Below, one piece after another: positions 1-13,775 of a stretch of 64,000 nucleotides of DNA. Source of the stretch: Amphimedon queenslandica. Its lineage: Eukaryota; Porifera; Demospongiae; Haplosclerida; Niphatidae. The stretch is taken from assembly GCF_000090795.2 (NCBI RefSeq), contig NW_003546308.1:271780-335779 (forward strand). Reading direction: 5' to 3'. A program made the position numbers and the translations under genes. How positions within the stretch are numbered: position 1 is the first letter of the stretch; the number at the start of each line of letters is the position of its first letter. The notes under the pieces are model-generated. The model ran no database searches. It was given only the letters and a program-made list of their open reading frames with translations, and had not been told where the DNA came from.

Positions 1-2306
1 TCTGTGATAAGGGAGAGAGAGAGAGTGAAGGAGAGTAGAGTAAAAAGAAAGGAAACAAGAGAGGAAAGAAGAGAAAGAGAGAGAGAGGGGGGAAGGAAGA
101 GTAGAGTAATGTATGGGAACATTGTAAAGACAAAGAGAATTGGAGAGACACAACATAAGCTGTATCAGGTTACCACTGCCAATACCATTAATAATAGAGT
201 AACCTACATACACATTTGCTCTTAGATACAATAGAATAACACTTTATTCTAAGAAAATGATTAGAAGGGGAGTAGACCCTAAAAAAACTACTCAGAGAAA
301 ACAATGGCAAATCTCAAATGGGATAAGAATTCCGGCTAGGGAATGATCAAGATACATTGCAGCTGCTTTGCTTAACTCAATTACCCTCTATCAATGCAAC
401 TTTTCAAACTATATGAAATAACAGGCAGACATATAAGGAATGATTGTTTGGCGTGCCGTTTGTGGACACCTTCTCATTAAAGTCTGGCTAGAGCATTTGT
501 TTGATTTCACGGGCATGTTGTTGATCCACATCTGAGCGTACCAACCCCCAAAGGCGTGACATGTAGCAGTACTTTAAAGGCTCTACCACAGTGAGGGAGG
601 GAGAGAGTGAGAGAGAGAGGGGTAATGTACCCAGACAGGATTTTTGGTTAGTGAGAAACAACAGAGGAACAACCCACAAGGCAGCATATACAAACACACA
701 GATGTTATACTGAGAGATGTAGGAGGAGGAGAGAAAGAGGAGAGAAATAAGGGAGTGCATAAATGGCCTGAGAATGAGAGAGGAGTAAGAAAAGAGAGGG
801 GTAAAGGATAAAGATATCAACACAGCAATCACAGCATGGTAGTGCTGATTAGTTTAGCACTACCATTTGTAGAAATAGAGGACAACCACAGGTGTGGTGT
901 GTGGTGTGAGAAAGAGAAGAGAGACAAAGAGTTACCTATATGTACAGGTATATGCCAGCCCATGTACATACAAGCCCACATCAGAGTATAATGCATATAT
1001 ACCCAGCTATATAATATAAATCACTATAGATGTGAGTTATACAGTACATGTATGTATTGATGATCAGGTGTGAGAATGACTTTGACTGAAGTGGAGTAAA
1101 AGCTGTATAAACACAACTGCCACACAAACAACAGTATAGAGGATGAATGAGTACAGCTATAATAAAGGAGAGAGTTCCTGTATAAATTTTCTCATGGAAA
1201 CTACAAAGTGAGAAGACTGCTAGGCTGACAGAGAGAGATTGGGATTCACTCTTAGATCTGTACAGGCACATCTGTCAGACTATAAACCATTACTGAGATA
1301 ATCCGGTATAATCCTATCCCATTCAGTTCACACACACTCTTACTACTCTAGCATTAGACATTGAGGGAACAAAGTCAAGGGGCATAGTGAAGACACACAG
1401 CATTGTCTATTAAGTTCAGAATGAACAAGGCCCTCGGGGCCTGCTAAAAGTGTTAATAATCGAAGGTACTATAACAAGAAAACAAGGTTGACATTCTTGC
1501 TTTGATCTCAAGTTGCTGAGTGAGCGGGATCGAGCCTGTTACCTCCAGTGGCACAAAATAATTAGCAGGATCTTAACGAAGAGAGAGCAAGGCCATACGG
1601 AGGCCCGAGTGAAATTACTATAAAACCTACAAAACCTTGATTACTAATCTACAATGAATTGGAGTTACTACGCTCTGCATCATCCCATAACGCAAAACAA
1701 TAGCAGCCCCAATAAAGGGAGAGACAGAGAATCTTGTAGCATTCATGCGTCAAGAATGCTCATACTTGCGTGTGTGTGTGTGTGTGTGTGTATACTCATA
1801 AATGCCATTAGGCATAGTTTTACTAATGTAGGCAGACATATCAATTAGCAAAGGAGGATTAGATATTAGACACAAATAAAATAATGCACATAGTGGCTAT
1901 GCATACAAAGGATAGGCCATAATCTTATGTAGGCCTTTCATGGAGGCACACCCTGTCCAATCATGTAAACAAGAGGCATTACTGACAGGAAATCAAACTG
2001 GTAATCTTTCAGTTCCCGGGCTTTTGTTGCACCTGTTTGCGGAGTGCTTTAGCATGAGATACTTATTGGGTGGAGAAATGAGAGGGAGGGAGTTGGGCTT
2101 GCTTTAAATGCTTATGAACATGAAAATGGCCAGCATTACACAAAAAGTGCTAAATCATGTCTATTCTTTTATACTCCCTCTCTCTATCTATCTATCCCTC
2201 CGCAAGGAAGTTACAGTACATCCCAATGTGAACTAGAATGTCACATACATACATAGACACGTATAATACATACAAAATAGCTACAAGAAAACAAGCATGT
2301 ACTTAC
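1..2306. other. Unresolved region, possibly the 3' part of a minus-strand gene
   Basis: No complete gene is resolved here. It lies downstream, on the minus strand, of the signal-peptide exon at 2307-2530, so later exons of that gene may be present. One candidate piece on the minus strand runs from an acceptor near 1621 to a donor near 1540, followed by GTAACA. Its phase would fit the exon at 2307-2530, but it encodes nothing recognisable. Both ends carry GA-rich low-complexity DNA (about 10-100, 595-620 and 725-800). A (GT)n tract lies near 1770-1790. Confidence 0.3.
488..582 (-). CDS. Candidate terminal coding exon, unknown gene
   Basis: On the minus strand a strong polypyrimidine tract (plus-strand GA-rich, 590-620) ends in TAG at 583-585. 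After it one frame stays open for about 31 codons and ends REIKQML before TAG at 488-490. The peptide is rich in charged and aromatic residues (CYMSRLWGLVRSDVD), unlike the low-complexity frames around it. It could be the last exon of the gene starting at 2530, but a continuous phase back to that exon was not shown. The family is not recognised. Confidence 0.22.
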
Positions 2307-2530
2307 ATTTGCTTGAAGGTGGAATAATTTGAGAATGTTTGTAAAAACTCTGGTACTGCTGTGAGCTCTAAACGTCTACAGTCTATTGCTAGAGCTGATG
2401 GTGGAGTTACAACACATGAGCAACCATGGCAATAGAAAGGCAAGTAGGCATGGCTAGTCTTTATCAAGGAAAAGAGACAGAGAAGAGACAGAATGAGCGA
2501 GAGCCATCTCTGTGAATAGCTGGAGCACAT
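2307..2530 (-). CDS. First exon of a secreted or membrane protein with an LRR-N-terminal-like cysteine motif (partial)
   Basis: Reading from the ATG at 2530 gives a typical signal peptide: a short polar N-terminus, then LSLILSLLCLFSLI, ending near SHA-Y. It is followed by a cysteine cluster (CHGCSC) and IDCRRLELTAVPEFL. That pattern is characteristic of the N-terminal cap of leucine-rich-repeat proteins. The exon ends with the donor GTAAGT (plus-strand acttac, 2301-2306) and leaves two bases of a codon. An upstream in-frame ATG at 2626 would add 32 non-signal-like residues, so 2530 is preferred. No LRR units were found downstream, so the full product is unknown. Confidence 0.45.
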
Positions 2531-5500
2531 CTTTAAGAAGCGTGTTGCTGGCGGCGAGTTGGATACGAATGAACCAGTCCGTAGATACGTTTCCTTATGA
2601 CAGATAATATTATGTAAGTAGTGCAAGTTCTTTATTTATTTTCTTTGGCTCGGGTTTGCTATCTTTGCTGTGATGGCGAGCCCACCTCCTTTCTCATAAT
2701 GCTATGCCTAAAGTTTATCAATAAGATGTCTATCTCTCTTCCTCTCTCCTGAAGAACTTCCAGTACAAAATAAATAAGAAGCTCCCTCTTCCTAAAAGTG
2801 TTCCTTTGAATCAAACGAGGTCTTCTTTTATTACAGTCCTTGTCCTCTTCCAAGGGGATGGCTATTGACGGCGGGTGGAAATTCGATATAGTAAACAGTT
2901 TAGAAGCTGACTCGCTACGTCAAGAGTCCTTAACTGCCTCAAGAACAGAGCTCGAAAAGGAGACAGAGGGACTGGGGGACAATGACAGCAAAGGATTGTA
3001 TCACTGAAATATCAAGACACGCACACTACAGCTTGTGCTGTGCTCCGCCTTATCCTCCGGAATGTCACTAATTATTTTGATGCTAGTGCACAACAAACTG
3101 ATGAAAAGAATTGCTGCTGTGCACTCGGGCGAGATGATATCAAGAGATATATATGCTGGACCGGTAGTACTAGTGGCTCTCCCGCTTTCTACTGAGATAG
3201 GGTCGAAAACAGGATATAATTCACACACACAGAGCTCGAGAATTACTACAATTATTATAAAAACAATACGGGGGAACACAATAGAAGAGCGACTTCAAAA
3301 GTGTAAAATGTAACGTGACGAATACTATTATAGTATTGTAGTAATAATCACTCTATTGCTAGTGCCCAACTATGCCTGTATTGTGCAGTATAGTGAGATA
3401 GAGCTGATACAAAACCGCAACAAAGTGAAACCACGGACCAACTTGTGGGAGGCTGCTTATTCTGTTTGCAACCGCAGCGCCATCCCGCACGAATATGATC
3501 TGCGCATGCGCGTAAAGTAGCTCACAAAATGCCCCTGGGCCAGCCTGTCCAAATGTTTAAAATATGGGATGCAGCAGTATTTTGTGTGTGAGTGTGTTTT
3601 TGGAAGAATTTGCCAAATATGCTTTTAAAGGTACACTACCAAAGGCAGCCACCATCTCGTAATGCCTTTCAGCCTAATCTAATTTGTCTGACTGACTTAA
3701 AGCCATCCAAAACATTTCATTTGCATTATTACCTATAAATGCACAAAGGGTATAATGAATCTTTGAACAATACAATCGCTTGCATAAATAATAAAGTAAT
3801 CCGTGGAGCCTTGCGGTCTGGTATGGTATTGTACGCCATGAAATTCAATGCCAATTATGGCGATAAGTGCCTAGTGTTGTATTGAATGGATTCACATATA
3901 AAGAATACATACAGCACGCCAGACTTTTACTGAAGGCCATGCACAATCACTAATGAATTCTTTTATGCCCAGGATGCAGGATTTGCACTGTGGCACTATT
4001 TACTGGAAGTCAGTGCATCAGATGTCATCAATATTATCATGATATTGTGCAATAATCATAACATGGAACCGGTACATGATGTAATGACTATGGGATATGC
4101 ATATAGATACTCTTCAATGCATACAGCACTATAAACAGAACACACAAAGAGTGACATGCATGAGACAACATCAAGACATGAGAGAGTGGGCCCTACAACA
4201 TATGATATCATTAGAATTATGAAATGGTTGCATGCATCAGTGAACGAATCCAGCTTGCATGAAAGCATATAACAGGACATTACCAAAGGATGTGCCTAAC
4301 TGCCTATAGACAAATAGAGACAAGTGCATCAGTATAATTAACTTATAGTGCAGCTACTATAGCTCCTTATAGTACAGCTGTACAGTCAGATGATACACTA
4401 TGAATTCATGTACCCGTAGCTATGCTGCAACAAAATACTACAGTGTATAGCCAATAGTATCACAATATGTGACTTATTAAGTTATTACTAATACTAATCT
4501 ACTATCGCTGATCGGCTTTACTCTCCACACACAAATGCAGATACTATAATGCATCATAATAGTACAGTTATTGCTCTTCTTTTTCCTGGCTGATGACCTC
4601 AACTGTTGACATAACTCTCATAATGATATCATGTATTGTTCAATGCCACAAGAGAACATACTTTAATGTTGGATAAGGCTATATCTGAAGTAGATTTCGC
4701 ACCATACATTATAACTAATTCTATGCATGCACTTTAAAACTGCAAGCATTCTCCTGTGTACTTGAATCTACACAAACACAATTGCTAATTACTATCATAA
4801 GAAACCATGTATGCATAATTGAATCTATATAGCTGAACCTGACTCTCCCTGCATTGTTTTTGCAAGATTATACATATTTTGGATGATATAAACCATGATG
4901 CTTTGCCTTTAAAGCTCTAATTATATGAGCACAATTCAATCAGTGCTCCCCATACAAAGCAAATCAATGCACAACTTCCTTTATACCCAATAGGATCAAA
5001 ATGAACTGGACTATTGAATCATCCAAGCTAGTAAACTAAAGCAGCATTGACTCATAAACAAAAACTGTATACATTTATACAGGGACAAGTACATATTACT
5101 ACTAATAATAATAATAATTAAACAAATTATCATCACAGGCTAATGAAGAGTGCCTTTATAATATCCCATATACTCTTTGCATACCAGACATCTGTCCACT
5201 CTTGTTTTTACTGCGCAGCTCCATCAAGTCAGGATTAACTAATTACACAGAGACACATACAAACCCTAAATGCATGTATTCGTACACAGTATACATAAAC
5301 TTGGAATTTACGCCCAGCAACAAGTAAAGAGTAACCCATCAAATACTATAATTATGCGCATGCTACATTCTTGCATATACATAGCAAAGAACACAAATTA
5401 GGAAAGCACTATATATGTAAATATAGGCTGGTTTACAGCATAACAACAGCAGGTCTGCTGCAATGCATAATTGATACATGAGACTGAATGTGTGTGTTCT

Positions 5501-5816
5501 TTGAGTATATATACAGTGAAATTCCTACTAACAGCAGCAATCCAGGGGACAGATTTGTAGAGTGACATAAGTGTGTGTTATAATGGAGCAAAAATCTTTA
5601 TCATCTCTTAGTTCAAAGAGGAGAGTGGGAGTTATACAGTACACACACACACACTAGGAACGAGAGATGGAGCTATAGGGAAGAATATATGGCAGGGAAG
5701 AATATATGGCAGGGACATCAAAGGGAGTTGGGAATAAAAGTGATTAGGTAAAAAAGCATAATGGATCAATTGGTGTGTGTGTGTGTGTGTGTTCAAATCA
5801 AAGCGTATAAATCATG
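2531..5816. other. Long intergenic region with no confirmed gene
   Basis: Between the signal-peptide exon and the CTR9 stop codon no gene could be established. A minus-strand frame at 3001-3279 begins with a very hydrophobic signal-like stretch (FIIIVVILELCVC), but the opposite strand is also open over the same bases. A plus-strand frame from the ATG at 2860 to the stop at 3009 is polar and protein-like, but isolated. From about 3300 to 5816 the DNA is AT-rich with many stops in all frames. It contains AC and GT microsatellites and a duplicated 19-bp unit at about 5679-5716. Part of it is presumably the CTR9 3' UTR. Confidence 0.5.
3498..3512. promoter_or_regulatory. NRF1-like palindromic site in a small GC-rich patch
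   Basis: The sequence TGCGCATGCGCG at about 3501-3512 matches the NRF1 consensus (YGCGCAYGCGCR). It sits in a local CpG-containing patch (3470-3515) in otherwise AT-rich DNA. Placement upstream of the minus-strand candidate exons at 3279 and 2530 suggests a promoter. The motif match is seen; promoter function is inferred. Confidence 0.3.
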
Positions 5817-6460
5817 TTAGTCACTTTCATCATCGTCACTCTCTATCCTTCGACGATTAGATACATTATGCTGTGTAACCTTCTCCTCGACCTCTTGTTC
5901 AGCAGTCGTGTCTTCTTGAGGCTCTGGACTCGAGCCCTCTTTAGGTTCCTCACCTTTTGCCTCCTCCTCATCCTCCTCCTTCCCCTCTTCTTCCTGTCTT
6001 ACTTCATCATTGGATCCACTTCCACTACAGAGAGGGAGAGAGAGAGAGAGGGGAGAGAGAGAGGGGAGAGAGAGAGAGGGGAGAGAGAGAGATAATTAAA
6101 TTATAATAAAACAATAGCTTAAAAATCCTTTTATCTCCAACCTTTCACTTTCACTTCCAGAGGTACTTTCCTCTGATGAATCTTCTGATTGAAGTGACCT
6201 CTCACCAACTTCCTCCTCTCCTTCATGACTCTCACCCTCTCTCTCCTCCACAGCTGTCTCCTCTGTCTTCTTCTCTTCCCCTATTACAAATGTACACATA
6301 TAACATTATGTGTCTACTTTGATTAGTTGAAGTGGTTATACCTCCAGATTCATCCTCAGATGAAGAGACAAAGGCTTGAGATATAAAACGTTTCTTTTTC
6401 CTTCCCTTTCCTCCTGAAGCAGCAGTATCTCCAGTATCTTCTTCATTACTATGAGAGAGA

Positions 6461-6496
<36 letters not shown>

Positions 6497-9400
6497 GAAG
6501 AAAAATCAAAGGAACACATTCCTACCTAAATGCACAACATTAATTATGCATAAACTAAGAACATGTACACCTACACAAGAAGGCCTGTCTACATTCCATA
6601 GCACTATTATCATGGAATACTATACTAATAATCGGGTTACAGGGACACGTCAATGATCCAAGACACGGAGGAGAAATAATACAGCAGACATGAGCCAGCC
6701 AAACCCCAAGTGTACACAACAACAAACTGCTAATACAATTAAACCTACTACTGCAAATTAGGGACCGACTTTCTCAAATTAGCTCTCTAATGAAACAGTG
6801 AGGCTGTGAGACGCCTTAGGAACAGGTAAAAATGCTCGTCAGCCAATTAAAATACAATTTGTAACAGTAGTAGCAATTTCAGAGTCATGCCCTCCAAATA
6901 CATTTAGCCTCATATTCCAAACGGATTTACTGTTATTGAATGCCAGCAGACATGTAACAAAGCATTAGCTACATGTGTGTTTACATTCATGCACATAAAG
7001 AATGGATGACACAGGCCATATCATGTAAGGATATCCTATACTAAATTATCAAAACAGCATGTGATGTCAGATTGTCTGCATATAAATAATCAGCATAACA
7101 AGATGATTGAGGATAATTCCGATACAGCGTGCCCTCTATTACACAAGAATTTTAAAATGGCATTTGCCAGCTGCAACGCTCTATTAGTCATATCCTGTTT
7201 TTTTTGATATAGTGCAGTTAGTGTACTACCACCTCAGCGTAGTAGGCGTACAAGTATAGGAATGGTGATGAGTGGTGAGGTACAAATGAATGATGTCAAC
7301 AATTAGACCATTAACCTTTTTTGTTTCTTTCGTCTCTTCTCACCACTTTCCCTCTTCCTGAGAAAGAGAGAGAGGCAATATTTCAATAAAAGACACTAAA
7401 CCATATCATGCCAAGTCCTATACCTTTGTCTTCTCTTCTCTCCTCTCTCTTCTTTCCTTCTGCTTGACTCAGAATGTTTCCTTAGGGGAGAGAGATGGGT
7501 ATTTATTAGAAGGGGGCCAGTTTGTAGCATGTGACATACTTTCTTCTTCTCCTCTTCCTTTGTGGGCCACTAGCACTTGCTTCATTCTCAGGATCATCAC
7601 TTTGCACATCAGCAGTTCCTCTCTACATGCCAATAACAAATGAACAAATATAACACTGATAATATAATCAATAATAAATACATGAACACAGTAAGTAGGC
7701 TATGATCATTGCATATCACTAGTTTATTGAGCTCTAACTTTCTTTCTTGATGGTTTTGGAGGTGGGGAGGCTTCTCTTGTGAAATGAAGAAGGTTCTGAG
7801 TCTTTTGAATGAACTCTTGCCTTGCCTGTTCCTGCAGTTGGAGCTGTCTCTCTCTCTCCTTGGCAAGCTTTTCCTAAAATCATGAGACAAACAATACTGT
7901 AAACCAATTACTGATACAAATATACTGCAGACATTACACATTATACTTGTCTTTCATGCTATTGCTATGTACATGTACATGTACATGTAGCTGATAAACT
8001 TTTAAGTTATGGCCAATGTATATAAAGGAACGAATTTCCAAAAATACATTATAAGCCCATGCTATCTTTTTATGCATAAAACAATTTAGTATTATTATTC
8101 AAGTGATTGATCCCTTGCCTCTTGTTCAATCTGTTTCTGGCGCAACGTCTCCATTTCTTTCTCTTGTTTCTCTCTCAGTTCTCTCTCCTCGTCCTCCGAC
8201 TTGCGAGCCCTCGCTACATGATGCTGCGCCTGACTTAATAAATCAGCACAACGCCTGAGAGAGAGAGAGAGAGGAGGAGGGAGGGAGAGAGAGAGGGGAG
8301 AGAGAGAGAGAGGATAGTTGAATCAGAGATTAAAAATAAAACCAAAACAATAGCAAGAATGCATTTTTAGTGGAGATAATGAAAGGTTACACAAAAAGTG
8401 AAGACAAGGTAATGACTGATATTTCACTTTCAACACAAAAAATCAAAAATAAAACAAGAACAGTCTCTTACTTTGCCTCATGACTTGCAAACTGAAGGTC
8501 AAACTTGAGCCTGTCACCCTCTCGACTTAAAAACACAAAATTCCTACAATAAAACCAAATTGCAATATATAATTAACCACACCCATTAATAGCCACACCC
8601 ATCACTCACCTCTGAGCCATCTCAAGTTCTCTGACAGCAGACAGGACGTCTGCTAGGGTACTCTGAAGGTTTTTAAGAGTTGAGCTAGCAGACCACCTCT
8701 GGACCAAAGCTAAATTAAATAAGAGAAGAGAGTCGTGTGGAGCTATGTGACGAGCCTAAAGGAGAGGAAAATAAAGATACACCACGCCCACACATAGTCG
8801 GACCTTAATGAGTGTCGTCTTGCAGTCAAGGATCCGACCAGCTTTGAAATAAGCTCTAGCTAGATAAAGGAGGACCTCGGTGTTGTGAAAATTATAAAAC
8901 TTTCCAAGACAGTTCTCGTACTATTAAAACAATAAAAATAAAATATCGATTTTACAATCAAGTAATAGTTTGGAGAGTGTATGATGATTATTTCTGCACA
9001 GTATGTGCTCAGGTCCCTATGTCAAGGGGTCCGGAGCACAACGTACTATAACAGAGATTAATCTAACTCTGCTGATTAAGCAACTGGAGGAGAAATAGAT
9101 TCCAGCAGCATAGGTGACAGAGTAGCTCGTCAGTGGATTGTCAATTTGCTCAAAAATTGGGCCAAAGGCCTTATACTATAGTACAGGGTATTTTGACAAA
9201 ATCACAAGTAGATAGTTCTCCATTTTTATAATTTTTTCTGATACATATACATGTTCTTATGCTGTTTATAAACTTTGAGCTGATTCTGATCAAATTTAGA
9301 TTTTTTATGAATTTTCAAAGTTGCTCCAAATGCCACGTACGTACTGCATTGTAGTGGTTGTCAGCTACTGAAGCATGCTTTGTGGGAAACCCTGGTACAT

Positions 9401-10754
9401 GTACATGTACACACTGGCTAATGAATGATAAAAGCCATCAACACTATACATTACATACAACAGAGGGTTAACAAACAGACCATCTGTATTGCTGAGATGT
9501 ACTGCTTCTGCTCAATATAAACGTGGGCCAGGTTAAGCCATACGTCGGGTAACTCTGCAGTCGCCTCACGGACTTGAGCAAAAACATCTCTAGCCTCTCG
9601 ATAGAAGCCTTTATGACCCAGAACAGCACCTAAAACACCAGATAAAACACTGCTAGGAATACATGTAACAAGAGTATCAATTATGGGGAATATCTATACG
9701 TACATGTATAATCAATAGTTAATGAATGGGCTATAATTGGGTGGCCAATATTTACTATAAAAGGCTATACTAGTTGAGATAAGGATAGAACACGCTCTTC
9801 ATAATGTACACACACAAATACTTGATCGCTTGCCCACACACACGTACAGTACATGCATGGTGACGTCCAAGAGTGGGCAGGTGTTATTATATCGATTAGG
9901 TTATTTTATGGGATGGTAGCAGCAGCAGCTATCTATAGGATATTGTAATGAGAATATCATATTAGCCTATCATGACAGACCATACTAGATCACATTACAC
10001 ATGTACAACTGCACCCATTCTTAGTAAGAGACAGTCCTGCTTTGTATCCACTCATTCCCAGCAAGAAATAAATATTCTTATTATACAAGTATTCCCATTC
10101 CCATTCCCATTCCTAATACAGGCTACACACAGACCCCCATACTGTTGTATATACATGTACATGTACACATGTGTATTAGCTCATAAAATAAGTTAAGGCT
10201 ACTTCTGTAGTGTGCAAACACGAGGAGAGATCAATCCTGTCCAATTATTAACTACTTACCACATGTCTCTTTGACGCGCCTAATAAGCTTTTAACGACTA
10301 CGCACAAATTGATATGGATACCTTTATAAGACACCCCCTCTGTGCTTTTGATGAGCTAATTGTTCACCTAATAAACTATGTCGATTGTCTCGTTTAACTG
10401 GGAGTAAGTCTAAACACAGTATCAGGCTATTGAGACTACGCATAATAATAATACCATTGATTCACAAGTCTAACTAAAAGTACAGTCTCATAAATCATTT
10501 GGGCCCCTAACTAATGATGGACACCTGGAACTTAATACAGATATATTAGTGTCTGGCAAGTAATTAATAGCAGCATTGCACTGTACTAGTGTTACAGGGT
10601 GGTGATAATGTGGTGTGGTATATGCATTTGTACCTATTCCATTAGCAGCATAAAGATTATGAGAGTCTTTATGTAGGACATCTTTATAATAACTGAGAGC
10701 TCTGTCTAAATGTCTCTTATCCTGGGAGAGAGAGAGAGGGGGGGAGAGAGAGAA

Positions 10755-10786
<32 letters not shown>

Positions 10787-11564
10787 GGAGGGAGAGAGAG
10801 AGAGGGAGGGAGGGAGAGAGAGGGGGAAGGAGAAAGAGAGGGGGGGAGAGAGAGGGGGAGGCAATTAAGAGGTGAGAATTTAAAGTTATATAAACCTTAG
10901 TCTTGTCTCTGTGTGGTTGATGAATTGATGCTAGCCAGACATTCCCAAGCGAGAGGAGAGAATATGTGTCACCTTTTGTCTTGGGGTTCTGGAGTATACG
11001 CTCAAATTTCTTCTGTCCCGGGCCCCACTCTTGCTTAGCAAGGTGAAGGTTACCCATCAGTACCCAAGCATCTGCATGATCCTAAAAAATAACCAACGAC
11101 AACAACAACAATAATAATAATACATTGTTATTTTGATAAATGATATACATACTGTAAGTTCTAAGTTATGGCTTAATTCCTTATAATACAAGTGGCTACA
11201 CAAATAAGGATTATATTAAAAGTACCTGATTCTTCTGTAGTGCTTCCTTGAACCAGTCTGATGCTTCATAAATCTGCTGTCTGTCTCTTGCAATGCAGCC
11301 AAGCCTCAGGTAGCAGTCAATGTATCGCGGATGCTCTTTCAGTATCTCCTTGTATAGTGTCTCCGCCTTTTCAAACTCACAGAGAGCCTCATGGAGTCTA
11401 GCCATGTTATACCTGACAGTGACCATCAGTGAATTGTAATACTCTTCATCTTGCATGCACTCCTGGGTGCATCTATCAAGGGACTGGTCGTAATGAGACT
11501 AAGAGAGGGAGAGAGGGAAGGAGGGAGAGAGAGGGAGAGAGAGGGAGAGAGAGGGAGAGAGAGG

Positions 11565-11596
<32 letters not shown>

Positions 11597-13719
11597 GAGA
11601 GAGGGAGAGAGAGAAAAGATATGAAAAAAGAGAAAGTACAATAATCTCCCAATTATAAATATGTACTTGTGCCTCATTGTATTGTCCTAGTTTAAAGTGG
11701 AGGCAGCCAATGTTGTTCAGTATCTCTGGTGGTATGTCGGTCCCAACTGTCTCAGTGAGTAATTGTGACGCCTTCTCGTAAGCTTTCAGAGAACCCTATA
11801 CATGTACATGTACATGAGAAAGACGAAGAAAAGAGGCGAAAGATCAGAAAAATGTTAATATCACAATACTAACGCTAATCATTTGTATATAGCATATAAT
11901 TCTTGCACATGCATAAATATAAAATTTTATAGGGTAATGAATCAAAAATATAAATAATTTGTACCTCGGTATCAGTAGCTTCTAGTATGCCCCCTAGTTC
12001 AATCCAAGCTTCAACATCATCAGGAAATTCCTCAGTCACTTTCTTGAGGTGAGTCACTGCAGTGGCTCTCTTCTCAGAGGAGGGGGAGTTAGCGTAAAGG
12101 GAACCGAGGATCTTTAGAGTCTCGTAATTACCGGGCTGAGATGCTAGGACCTTCTCAAAACACTGAGCAGCCTGGGGATAGAGAGAGTGATATTGTAGTA
12201 CTTAAAACACACTGTACATTAACTTATGACGTGCAATACTCAAGAGCCCATTACAGAAAGAGATAATCACATGCAAGACAAACGATGATGCAATAACGAC
12301 TGGCAATTAATGAGTATTTATAAAAGCTAGGACAGCGATAAATTAATGAGGCCTGAGGCGCTAACGAGGCGTCTCTCACATTTTCACTGTCTTGTCTAGC
12401 GAGGTACATCTGCCCGAGACCGAAATGAGGCAGGACAAAGCCAGGAGCAGCAAACTGGGTCGCCTGGTAGTAATACTGGAAAGCTTGGTCGTAGTCTCCT
12501 TGGACGTGGAAGGCTCTTGCTAGCTGGTAGCAGCTCTCCGATCTCATCGTCTCAACCTCAGTCCCGTGAAACGCATGTAGAGCTAAATGTTGAACTTTAA
12601 CATAATCCTATTAAAAAAAAATATTTATCAATGATAGTAGTTGTATAAAAATCATTACAATCCTATTAAAATATAAATAGAATATTAATCAATGACCATA
12701 ATAGTCCCATTAGAAAATTAAGAAATCATTATCTAGATGATAATTAGCTTTACTATTATTACACAACTACTGAGATGAAAGCTATTTATGTCCATAATGT
12801 CTGCCCATCATTCATTTCCACACACTCTGTCACACATTCACAGCTCTAGCAAGCTAGCAGGAGTCACGTATCAGCCAAACTCAGAAAGGCATATCGCATG
12901 CTTTATACACTTCCCAAACACACACAAACACTTCACAAACAAGCCAAATACAACAGGAACACAAGGAATGTGTCCTAAGGCATACAAAAGCAATTACTAA
13001 ACAATCAGATTACTTGTACCTCCAGGCAATAAAACCAACCTCAGGTAATTATACATATATATATATATATCTTTTATAATGTAGTAATATCCTACTACAA
13101 GAGACTATACTGTATTGTTGAGGTATATAGTTTTAACAAGGCGTGAGTATGTGGTGTAACCACTCTCTCTCTCTCTCATAAGGATTGAGTTGTGTTTCCG
13201 TTAACAATATAATGGGTCTGAATTAGTATCATTTAAAATGTTGCTAACATTATGTCTGCTAAGATTAAAATGGAGAGTGCGTGTGTGTGTGTGTGTGTGA
13301 TATCAAATACTAGGGGAATATAAAAAGAAATCAATAAAATTGGAAAATTTAGAATAATACACGCACTAATTAAGAATAAAATACGAAATAAATAATTAAT
13401 TAAACCTTTTTAAAGAAGAAATGATTAGCAAGGTGATTAAGCACCATTGGATTAACCGAATCAATAGTGTAAGCTTTAGACAACAACTCGACACCTCTCT
13501 TGATTGAATCATGCTGTGAGATTTAAAAAGACATAAAATCGTATTTAATAATAGCAGGGGTGGTTTGGTGGGCGTGGCTAACCACACCCACATCAAGGAA
13601 TACTCACTTGTTGGTTATTTAGTTCAAGTATTGCTAGACCAACAAGTGCTCCGACACACTGTGGCTCCAGGTCCAGTGCACGAGTGAAAGCTAACCTGGA
13701 AGAGAATGAACAATGAAAC

Positions 13720-13775
<56 letters not shown>

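Noticed and set aside
1500-1640. Possible tRNA on the minus strand (B-box-like GGCTCGATCCC)
   Set aside because: The flanking bases do not form the T-arm or acceptor stem.
3001-3313. Overlapping open frames on both strands, one with a signal-like hydrophobic start
   Set aside because: Both strands are open over the same bases, neither has clear splice context or known homology, and the hydrophobic start may reflect AT-rich codons. Kept only as a note in the intergenic entry.
11429-11644. Long frames rich in RERERE or LSLSLS (also near 4-225, 13700-14190, 46265-46628, 53816-54461, 57360-57620 and 63157-63647)
   Set aside because: These are translations of GA/CT microsatellites, not proteins.
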